Origin: Bacillota bacterium
Lineage (GTDB): Bacteria; Bacillota; DTU030
Assembly: GCA_012842325.1 (NCBI GenBank)
Contig: DUTA01000045.1
Span: 1-19,981 of the forward strand
Reading direction: 5' to 3'
Length of the DNA stretch: 19,981 nucleotides
Part shown: in pieces, positions 13,765 to 19,981 of the stretch
How the letters are laid out: the number at the start of each line of letters is the position of its first letter
Position numbering within the stretch: position 1 is the first letter of the stretch
Made by a program: the position numbers and the translations under genes
The notes under the pieces: model-generated
Database searches by the model: none
Seen by the model: the letters and a program-made list of their open reading frames with translations, nothing else
Told to the model about the DNA's origin: nothing

Positions 13765-15492
13765 GTGAAAAAATTTGCCGCATTGTCCCTTGCTCTACTG
13801 TTGATGCTGAGTTTGGTGGCCTGCGGTCAGACGGGTGACGGAGGCGGGGCCACGGCCGGTATGACCCCCGGCAAATATACTGCCGAATACCGGGGCTATA
13901 AAGACCTTGTGAAGGTGGAGACAGAAGTAGATGCTGAAAGGATCGTAGCCGTAAGAGTAGTGGACCATAAAGAGACCCTTGGGATGGGCTCCAAGGCCGT
14001 GGAAATTATGCCGGAAAGGATTGTAGCCGCCCAGTCGGTAGCCGTTGATGCCGTCAGCGGTGCCACGGCCACCAGCATGGCCATCCTGGCCGCCGTCAGG
14101 GACGCCCTGGAACAGGCCGGGGCCGATCTGGACCAGTTTATGGTGGAACCGGAACCCCCCACGCCCCAGGATGCCACCTATGACACCGACATCGTCATTA
14201 TCGGCGGAGGCGCCGCCGGGCTGAGCGCCGGTCTGGAAGCTGCCCGCGAGGGAGCAGAAGTTATCCTGGTGGAGAAAATGGATATAGTCGGCGGCAACAC
14301 CATCCGCTCTTCCGGGGCCTTCAATGTGGCCGGGCATCCCATCCAGCTGGAAGCCGGCAAGGGCCGGTTGGACATCGAAGAATTTATCGAATTTACCATG
14401 ACCGGCGGGCACAACCTCAACGATCCGGAGCTGGTCCGCTATATGATTGAGAACTCTGCCGGTGTCGTTGACTGGCTCAAGGAGGTTGGCTTCAAGCCGG
14501 AAACGGGGGAAACATACACCAGCTTCCACGTGGAAGGGTACGCTCCCGGACTGGTGGTGGGCCTGGAGGAAAGGTTCCTGGCCCAGGGCGGTAAGATCCT
14601 CCTTGGCACCAAGGCCACGGAAATAATCATGAAAGACGGGGCCGCTGCCGGCGTAATTTGTGAGGGGCCCGATGGCGGCAAGGTAACCATCAATGCCGAT
14701 GCCGTCATCATCGCCTCCGGTGGCTTCGGCGCCAACCTGGATATGATTGTGGAACTGGATCCCAGCCTGAAGGGCTTTGTCACCAACAACAGCCCGGGAG
14801 CCACCGGGGACGGGATCCTCATGGCCCAGGCCGTGGGCGCAGCCGTCAGGGATATGAATGAAATCCAGATCCATCCCACCGTCCACGTCCCGACGGCAAC
14901 CCTCATTACCGAAGGCTGCCGCAACTCCGGCGGTATCCTGGTCAACACCTCGGGCAAACGCTTTACCGATGAATGCAACTACCGGGATGTGGTCTCGGCG
15001 GCCATCCTGGAGCAGGACCAGCAGTTCGCCTATCTTATCATCAACCAGGAGATAGTGGACGGCAACCCCAATATCCAGGGTTACTATGAGATCGGGGTCC
15101 TGCAAAAGTTCGACACCATCGCCGAACTGGCTGAATTCATCGGCGTCGAAGAAGCAGTCCTGCAGGAAACCCTTGATACCTGGAACAGCTATGTTGCCCA
15201 GAAACACGACCCGGAATTTAACAGTCGCTTCACCTGGATCCGCGACCTGAGCCAGGGTCCCTGGTACTCGGTCCAGATATCCCCGGGGATCCACCACACC
15301 ATGGGCGGCATCGTGATCAACACCAAAGCTGAAGTTATTTCGACCGAAGGCTCCCCCATTCCCGGGCTCTATGCCTGCGGTGAGGTAACGGGCGGGGTCC
15401 ACGGCGGCAACCGGGTCGGCGGCAACGCCATCCTCGACTGCCTCGTTTTCGGGACCACAGCTGGTCGGGAAGCCGCTGCCTATGTGAAGTAA
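13765..15492 (+). CDS. lipoprotein flavoprotein reductase with FMN-binding and fumarate-reductase FAD domains
   Basis: 575 residues, GTG 13765, with GGGAGG (13751-13756) 8 bases upstream. The lipoprotein signal ends LVAC (Cys20). Residues about 33-118 are an FMN-binding domain with DAVSGAT (95-101), where FMN is normally attached to the Thr by an ApbE-type transferase. After a Pro-rich linker the FAD domain begins (GGGAAG 147-152, E170). The full catalytic set of soluble fumarate reductases is present by motif: His370 (IQIHPT), Arg386 (TEGCRNSG), Arg407 (YRD), His510/511 (HHTMGG) and Arg550 (GGNRVGGN). Family members reduce fumarate, urocanate or other enoates outside the membrane as terminal electron acceptors, with FMN passing electrons to FAD. 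Fumarate or a close analogue is the best guess. No heme motif, and no ApbE in the window. Confidence 0.92.
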   Translation: MKKFAALSLALLLMLSLVACGQTGDGGGATAGMTPGKYTAEYRGYKDLVKVETEVDAERIVAVRVVDHKETLGMGSKAVEIMPERIVAAQSVAVDAVSGATATSMAILAAVRDALEQAGADLDQFMVEPEPPTPQDATYDTDIVIIGGGAAGLSAGLEAAREGAEVILVEKMDIVGGNTIRSSGAFNVAGHPIQLEAGKGRLDIEEFIEFTMTGGHNLNDPELVRYMIENSAGVVDWLKEVGFKPETGETYTSFHVEGYAPGLVVGLEERFLAQGGKILLGTKATEIIMKDGAAAGVICEGPDGGKVTINADAVIIASGGFGANLDMIVELDPSLKGFVTNNSPGATGDGILMAQAVGAAVRDMNEIQIHPTVHVPTATLITEGCRNSGGILVNTSGKRFTDECNYRDVVSAAILEQDQQFAYLIINQEIVDGNPNIQGYYEIGVLQKFDTIAELAEFIGVEEAVLQETLDTWNSYVAQKHDPEFNSRFTWIRDLSQGPWYSVQISPGIHHTMGGIVINTKAEVISTEGSPIPGLYACGEVTGGVHGGNRVGGNAILDCLVFGTTAGREAAAYVK

Positions 15493-15503
15493 CAGCTAAA
15501 AGC

Positions 15504-15545
15504 AAACCCCTTCTGCTCTGGCGGAGCAGAAGGGGTTTATTTTTA
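15504..15545. terminator. bidirectional intrinsic terminator
   Basis: A perfect 15-bp stem (15504-15518 with 15524-15538, arm AAACCCCTTCTGCTC) and a 5-base loop. T-rich tracts leave on both sides (TTTATTTTTA to the right; on the minus strand GCTTTTAG). It sits between the converging flavoprotein genes at 13765 and 15556. Confidence 0.88.
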
Positions 15546-15555
15546 CCGGGAGTTT

Positions 15556-17175
15556 TTATTTCCCTTCGGCGGCACTCTCACCGGCAATTTTGCCAAAGAC
15601 GAAGATATCGGCCTGGGCATTGCCCCCGAGGCGGTTGCCGGCATGGATGCCCCCCGTCACTTCACCGGCGGCATACAGGCCGGGGATGGGCTGGCCCTCT
15701 GTACTAATGACCCGGGCATGGATGTCAATCTGCACGCCACCCATGGTGTGGTGGACAGCCGGTGACCGGGGCGTGGCCACGAAGGGAGGAACTTCAATCC
15801 TGTTCCCAAAATTCTCTTTGCCAAACTCGGGATCGTGCTGGTTATCTACATAGCTATTGTATTTTTCCACTGTCTCCACCAGGTTTTCCGGCGGAACACC
15901 GATCTTTTCCGCCAGCTCCTCCAGGGTATCGGCCTGATAGACGTCTCCTCTTTCCAGCAAGTCCGAGATATCCCGGTTGCCGACAATCTGCTGGTCGGCG
16001 ATGATGAAGAAGAGGGCGTCTTCCTGCTCCAGGGCGGCCGCCGAGAGGACGTCTCTTTCGGCATACTCGTTGACAAAGCGCTTACCCTGTTTATTGACGA
16101 AGAGCTGTGTCTCGGCACTCCCCCAGACCCCCGAGAAGAGGCTCCCCGTTTCCGGATGGGAGCTGGGCATCAACTGGATGAAGCCCATGCCCACCAGATT
16201 GGCACCCACGGCCTTGGCCATTTCGATGCCGTCGCCGGTGATGTTGGGCGAGTTGGTGGTTTTCATATCCAGGGGCATTTCCTTCCAGTAGGTGTTATAC
16301 TCGGCTCGCATCTCGGGATTGGCCCCGAAGCCGCCGGTGGCCAGGACTACCCCCTTGTTGGCTTTGAAGATCAGGGTTTCTCCTGCGGCATTTTCCGCCT
16401 TGACGCCTACCACCCGGCCATCCTCAACAATGAGCTCTTTCCCCCTGGTTTCCAGCAGTATTTCTACCCCCAGGTCTTCGGCAGCTTTGGATAAGGCATC
16501 GATGTATGACTTTCCGCCACCGACCACACTATTGGTCCGGGGCCAGAGGGCACCCAAGACAGTTCCAATTTGGTCACTGAACTCCACCCCGTGGGCCTCC
16601 AGCCATTCCCGGGCCCTGGGGGCGTTGGTGCAGAGGGTCTTGGTAAGCTCGAAATCGCTGGCAATTTCATTTCCTTCCAGGTCGGTCCGCTTACCGCCCA
16701 GATAGGTATGAATCATGTGCAGTTCAATACTGTCAAAGAGGCTGGTGTCACCGGAATCTATATATTCCCGAATTTGCTCCTTCAGCACCGACAGGGTCTC
16801 GGCAAAATCACCAAACTCTGCTTCATCGGCTTCCAGGAGTTCTTTCAGCTCGGACATCAAAGCCGGGTTCATTTGTTCTTTCTTTTGCAGCTCGGGATTT
16901 ACCGCGTTAAAGGACCCCCCGGCCAAAATGGTATTGCCGCCGAGGAAGGCTGCCTTCTCCAGCAGGATAACACTTGCCCCCTTCTCCGCCGCTGCCGTGG
17001 CCGCCGCCAAACCGGCTCCGCCGCCGCCAACGACAATTACATCGGCTTCCCGGGTTTCCGCACCTTCCTCCGGGGTATCCTGGGGAGACCGCTGGAGACA
17101 TCCCGTTGCCACCATGGTCACACACAAGGCGAGAATAATTAGCACCACCGTTGTTCGAGGTTGAAATAGTTTCAT
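15556..17175 (-). CDS. secreted FAD-dependent reductase lipoprotein (paralogue of the 758-2218 gene)
   Basis: 539 residues, ATG 17175 after a GGGGGAGAG site (17179-17187). The lipoprotein signal ends ATGC with Cys26. GGGGAG (50-55) and Glu at 73 bind FAD; ATGGF (279-283), TGDG (313-316), HHTMGG (475-480) and NRLGGN (514-519) follow. As in the protein at 758-2218, the proton-donor Arg remains (R374, AERD), while the substrate His is replaced (Met336 in IQLMPS) and the nearby Arg is absent. The two also share GALWPR (208-213) and the segment GVPPENLVETV. Against that paralogue it has about 50 extra, acidic, helix-rich residues at roughly 100-150. It has no FMN domain and no heme motif. Substrate unknown; a membrane-side enoate or similar acceptor is likely. 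Confidence 0.9.
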   Translation of the reverse strand: MKLFQPRTTVVLIILALCVTMVATGCLQRSPQDTPEEGAETREADVIVVGGGGAGLAAATAAAEKGASVILLEKAAFLGGNTILAGGSFNAVNPELQKKEQMNPALMSELKELLEADEAEFGDFAETLSVLKEQIREYIDSGDTSLFDSIELHMIHTYLGGKRTDLEGNEIASDFELTKTLCTNAPRAREWLEAHGVEFSDQIGTVLGALWPRTNSVVGGGKSYIDALSKAAEDLGVEILLETRGKELIVEDGRVVGVKAENAAGETLIFKANKGVVLATGGFGANPEMRAEYNTYWKEMPLDMKTTNSPNITGDGIEMAKAVGANLVGMGFIQLMPSSHPETGSLFSGVWGSAETQLFVNKQGKRFVNEYAERDVLSAAALEQEDALFFIIADQQIVGNRDISDLLERGDVYQADTLEELAEKIGVPPENLVETVEKYNSYVDNQHDPEFGKENFGNRIEVPPFVATPRSPAVHHTMGGVQIDIHARVISTEGQPIPGLYAAGEVTGGIHAGNRLGGNAQADIFVFGKIAGESAAEGK

Positions 17176-17226
17176 TTTCTCTCCCCCTCACAGTACAATG
17201 TCTCTGGCAATTGTTTGCGCCAGTTG

Positions 17227-17250
17227 GGTACGGGGTCTCTCCACCGTACC
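17227..17250. repeat. 7-bp inverted repeat in the flavoprotein leader
   Basis: GGTACGG (17227-17233), a 10-base spacer, CCGTACC (17244-17250). It lies 52 bases upstream of the flavoprotein start at 17175, placed for an operator or a leader hairpin. No T-run follows on the minus strand, so it is not a terminator. Confidence 0.35.
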
Positions 17251-17574
17251 GGTTGTTTCTCTCCTCCACCTCCCTTCCCCCTTGGTTTAACAAAGGATAA
17301 CACCTTTATTACTATTCGCGGTAGTTGTTAGAAATCCTTCAATTAAATTAAAATCGTTCTCCCCTGCCCTCTCTGCCTGTCTCGCCACTGCCTGAAGGCC
17401 CCGTTAGTTTTCCCTTCGCAGCCAGAAATATGCCCTTTCCCAACCGCTTAAGTTTCGTGACCTTTTTGCAGCCGGTCACCGCGCTTTAAGCAAAAAGACA
17501 AAAAAATGAGGAGAGTTTTGCAGCAATTTTCGCCCCTTCCCAACAGGAGATCGATGGCATTTGTCCCCGGGGAA

Positions 17575-17610
17575 CATATACTATCGTGAACAGAACCATT
17601 TCAATATAAT
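17575..17610 (+). promoter_or_regulatory. candidate promoter elements for the YheC/YheD gene
   Basis: CATATACT (17575-17582) fits the CATANNNT -10 pattern used by the mother-cell sigma factors of sporulation, as expected for a coat-family gene. A vegetative-like TATAAT (17605-17610) has no good -35. Neither is decisive. Confidence 0.3.
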
Positions 17611-17628
17611 CTGGGATGGGGATAATTG

Positions 17629-19080
17629 ATGACAGGCAATTGCTTTATTGTGAAAAGCTTAGCCGATGGTAGCAGTACCATAACAGTTTCCCTGCCAGAA
17701 GCCCTGCTGAGCCGCGGCCAGTTAAAGGGTAACACCCTGCGTATAAAGGCCGGGCAGAGTGAAATAACGGCTCTGGTGCGAATAAATCAGACCCAACGGG
17801 AAATACACATTTCGGAACAGGGCCTGATAAGATTGGGGCTTCCCAGTGGGTTAAAACTGCAGGCCGTTATGAGCCCCGGGTGTCTGCGCCTGGGCCCGGT
17901 AATTGGGATCTTCGTAGGCAGGGGTTATTTGAATAACATCCGGGAAGGTGGTTCCCATTTCCGCCTCTTAGGTTTGGTGGAGGGCAACAGAAGGGCCCAT
18001 ACCCTCCTCTATCTTTTTACCCTCAGGGATGTCAACTGGCAGAGGGGGAGGATCACAGGAACCTATTACAATTACGAAGAAAACCGCTGGGCAAAGCATC
18101 CGTTCCCCTTCCCCGATATCCTGTATGACCGGGCCGGGGGCTTTTCCGGGGAAGCGGAAAAAAACGCCCGCAGGCTGCGCCAGCGCCTGCAGGGAATACC
18201 CGGTCTGAAAACCATAAACTGCCAGCACTATTTTGATAAGTGGGTCCTCCACCAGGCCCTGCACAAGCATGGAGATGTCAGGGAATACCTGCCGAAAACC
18301 CTTATCTATGATCGGCAAAACCTTGAGCATATGCTGCGCGACTATAAAGTCATCTACATCAAAACCTGTACCGGCAGCAATGGGCGCGGGGTGATCAGGG
18401 TGGCCAGGGAAACAATCGGTTACACCCTGACCTTTTTCACCCAGACCCAGATCGAAAAAAAGATTGTCAGCCTCAGCCACCTGGAGGAAGAAATAAGGAA
18501 GATCATCGGCAGGTCCAGGGCCATCGTCCAGCAGGGGTTAGACTTGGTTAGCCACAACGGGGCCATTGTGGATCTGCGGCCCCTGTACCAGAAAAATGGG
18601 CAGGGTGAGTGGCAGGTCACGGCCATTCCGGTTCGGGTGGGAGTAAGGGGTGCCCACATTACCAGCACCCGGACCGGCTCCCGGGTGTATGATTTCCCCT
18701 ACTTTTTTGAGGTACTGGCCGGATACTCCAAAGAGCAGAGCCAGGCCCTGCAGGACAGAATTAAGGGACTCCTGCACCGGATCGTGACCCTGCTGGAAGA
18801 GGAGTTTGGTCCCTTTGGTGAACTGGGGATCGATCTGGCCCTGGATAAAGATGCCAAACCGGGAAAGGATACCGTTGCCCTGGGCTGTGGGGAAGAGACC
18901 TTCATTGAAGCCTTCCTTGCCCCCTGGAATATGCCAAGCTTTTGGCCGGTTTTAAAACGGCGCCCCTTCCCGGCGACCTCTCCCCTGCCAGCCGGCTCCA
19001 GGTGGGCTGGGGACGAAAAAGTGCTATCTTTAACGCCGGCAGTGTGCCCGGCAGCCGCCCCGGGGCAGGGACAACGGTGA
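17629..19080 (+). CDS. YheC/YheD-family ATP-grasp protein, probably damaged
   Basis: 483 residues as it reads, from ATG 17629 (TTG 17626 also possible; weak site GGGATGGGG). The N-terminal part (1-95) matches the small beta domain of the family. IFVGRG (94-99), INCQHYFDKW (196-205), IYIKTCTGSNGRGVI (242-256), QQGLDLV (301-307), VDLRPLY (314-320) and GELGIDLAL (397-405) are the ATP-grasp core. B. subtilis YheC/YheD are listed as spore-coat-associated; the substrate is unknown. Two faults are visible. The segment between DKD (406-408) and AKPGKDT (409-415) lacks the WLIEVN-type motif that supplies the Mg-binding Glu and Asn. And after residue 432 the frame is wrong: the expected ending continues in another frame to 19115 (separate entry). 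The gene is probably a pseudogene, unless these are assembly errors. Confidence 0.82.
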   Translation: MTGNCFIVKSLADGSSTITVSLPEALLSRGQLKGNTLRIKAGQSEITALVRINQTQREIHISEQGLIRLGLPSGLKLQAVMSPGCLRLGPVIGIFVGRGYLNNIREGGSHFRLLGLVEGNRRAHTLLYLFTLRDVNWQRGRITGTYYNYEENRWAKHPFPFPDILYDRAGGFSGEAEKNARRLRQRLQGIPGLKTINCQHYFDKWVLHQALHKHGDVREYLPKTLIYDRQNLEHMLRDYKVIYIKTCTGSNGRGVIRVARETIGYTLTFFTQTQIEKKIVSLSHLEEEIRKIIGRSRAIVQQGLDLVSHNGAIVDLRPLYQKNGQGEWQVTAIPVRVGVRGAHITSTRTGSRVYDFPYFFEVLAGYSKEQSQALQDRIKGLLHRIVTLLEEEFGPFGELGIDLALDKDAKPGKDTVALGCGEETFIEAFLAPWNMPSFWPVLKRRPFPATSPLPAGSRWAGDEKVLSLTPAVCPAAAPGQGQR

Positions 19081-19115
19081 CAGCGGTGGAAGCAATCCAG
19101 ATGGCAGAAAAATAA
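18922..19115 (+). pseudogene. out-of-frame C-terminal segment of the YheC/YheD gene
   Basis: Read in the frame starting at 18924, the sequence continues LEYAKLLAGFKTAPLPG and then to AIQMAEK and TAA (19113-19115). AFLAPLEYAKLLAGF is the kind of ending the family has, whereas the in-frame version reads WNMPSFWP and then Pro/Ala-rich sequence. One missing C in the run of five at 18920-18924 explains the change. It is either a true frameshift mutation or a homopolymer sequencing error. Confidence 0.75.
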
Positions 19116-19185
19116 CAGGATATACCATTTTGTGGTTTTTGGCTGGCGAAGAAGCACGGCTTGAACGGTCATGGAGGTGAAAAAA

Positions 19186-19981
19186 GTGAAAGAGGGCATT
19201 AAACTGGGACCAATCCTGGGCATAATGGTGGAAGTACCCCCACAGGCCATGTATCCCCGGGACCTGGCCTTTTACCGGCGACTGGTCAGCTACAGCAACA
19301 GCCGGGGCCTCCTGACCTTTCTCTTTACCGCCGCCGATTTAGACCGGAAGGAAAATATTATCAACGGTTATACCACTACAGACAACCATGTCTGGCGCCT
19401 GGGCACCTTTCCCCTGCCCGACGTGGTTTACAACCGGGTCGGCTTCCTCACCCCCCAGACCCGGGATCTTTTCCCCGAAGTTTATACCTTCCTTTACAGC
19501 CACCCCCAGATTAGATTCTACAATCCCGGGGGACTGGATAAATGGTCGGTCTACCGCCGCCTGGCAGGTAAAGGGGCGGCCCCTTGCCTGCCCCTTACCA
19601 TCCCCCTGCAGAATTACCCCCAGCTTGTATCTTTCCTCACCCGCCACGGCAAGGCATACCTCAAACCCAGCAGGGGCTCCCACGGCCAGGGAATCATTTT
19701 CCTCGCCACTGCCGCAGCCGACACCTACCGCTGGGTCTCCTTCACCGCCGAAAAGGGATATGAAGAACTAACCCTGGCCCCCGGAGAGCTCGAGGAAATG
19801 GTCCTACCCCTCCTGGAACAAGGAGAATACCTTATACAAGAGGCAATAGACAAAATTTACTACAACGGCCAGCCGGTGGATTTTCGCGCCCACCTGCATA
19901 AAGATGGGCAGGGACAATGGCAGGTGGCTGTTTTGGCAGCAAAGGTGGGGACAAGGGGAGCAGTCACCACCAACCTCCATA
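19186..19981 (+). CDS. second YheC/YheD-family ATP-grasp protein, 5' part (3' end outside window)
   Basis: At least 265 codons are open to the window edge. GTG 19186 is preferred because GGAGG (19173-19177) is 8 bases upstream; ATG 19171 is in frame but has no site. The start ILGIMVEVP (10-18) equals the beginning of the family's second domain. PDVVYNRVG, FYNPGGLDKWSVYRRL and YLKPSRGSHGQGI (ATP-binding Lys and Gly-rich loop) follow, then YLIQEAIDKI, PVDFRAHLHKDGQGQWQV and AAKVGTRGAVTTNLH. It lacks the N-terminal beta domain of the upstream gene, as YheC and YheD-type members can differ. Probably in one operon with the gene at 17629, 70 bases after that gene's restored stop. The motif lost upstream would lie beyond the window here, so it cannot be compared. 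Confidence 0.88.
   Translation, partial: MKEGIKLGPILGIMVEVPPQAMYPRDLAFYRRLVSYSNSRGLLTFLFTAADLDRKENIINGYTTTDNHVWRLGTFPLPDVVYNRVGFLTPQTRDLFPEVYTFLYSHPQIRFYNPGGLDKWSVYRRLAGKGAAPCLPLTIPLQNYPQLVSFLTRHGKAYLKPSRGSHGQGIIFLATAAADTYRWVSFTAEKGYEELTLAPGELEEMVLPLLEQGEYLIQEAIDKIYYNGQPVDFRAHLHKDGQGQWQVAVLAAKVGTRGAVTTNLH

Larger units (their letters stand above)
17176..17628. other. intergenic stretch between divergent genes
   Basis: These 453 bases separate the minus-strand flavoprotein from the plus-strand YheC/YheD gene. They hold a 7-bp inverted repeat at 17227-17250 in the flavoprotein leader, a purine-rich minus-strand tract at 17262-17283, and possible plus-strand promoter elements (CATATACT 17575-17582, TATAAT 17605-17610). 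No gene is convincing. Confidence 0.45.

Noticed and set aside
13795..15402. 535-codon minus-strand open frame
   Set aside because: Antisense to the FMN/FAD lipoprotein gene, which has complete domains, signal peptide, ribosome site and terminator. The antisense product has no recognisable motif.
16907..17293. 128-codon minus-strand frame starting in the flavoprotein leader
   Set aside because: It begins after a purine-rich tract but runs through the flavoprotein's start in another phase and has no motif.

Overview
The window looks like chromosomal DNA from a fairly G+C-rich, endospore-forming Clostridia-type Firmicute. The grounds are two tandem YheC/YheD-type ATP-grasp genes (spore-coat family), two SleB/CwlJ-type spore-cortex hydrolases, strong AGGAGG-like ribosome sites, GTG starts and Gram-positive lipoprotein signals. 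I cannot name the genus. No rRNA, tRNA, CRISPR array, insertion sequence or phage gene was seen.

Layout. 1-656: 3' end of an alpha/beta hydrolase, facing a secreted flavoprotein reductase (758-2218, minus) across a shared terminator. 2573-3106 (minus): macro-domain protein. 3457-4092 and 4450-5223: paralogous LysM/SleB hydrolases, each with its own terminator and a near-identical candidate promoter. 5371-10307: a TetR regulator with a palindromic operator, followed by ABC ATPase, FtsX-type permease and HlyD/MacA-type adaptor genes, forming a self-regulated MacAB-like export operon. 10412-11630: an A+T-richer pair, a DUF2703 cysteine-rich thioredoxin-like protein and a class I methyltransferase with a cysteine-rich tail, perhaps a metal or metalloid module acquired by transfer. 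11796-13355 (minus): a long CofE-like (F420:glutamate ligase family) protein with what looks like a large inserted domain. 13765-15492: lipoprotein with an FMN-attachment domain and a fumarate-reductase-type FAD domain. 15556-17175 (minus): a third flavoprotein reductase. 17629-19115: a YheC/YheD gene that appears damaged, followed by a second YheC/YheD gene running off the end.

The most coherent theme is three lipoprotein FAD reductases in 16 kb. Only the middle one keeps the full residue set of fumarate-type reductases and carries its own FMN domain. The outer two lack two substrate-binding residues and any second cofactor domain, so they probably reduce other substrates and need an outside electron donor. 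The strongest anomalies are the apparent frameshift plus in-frame loss of the ATP-grasp metal-binding motif in the first YheC/YheD gene, and the inserted domain in the CofE-like protein.
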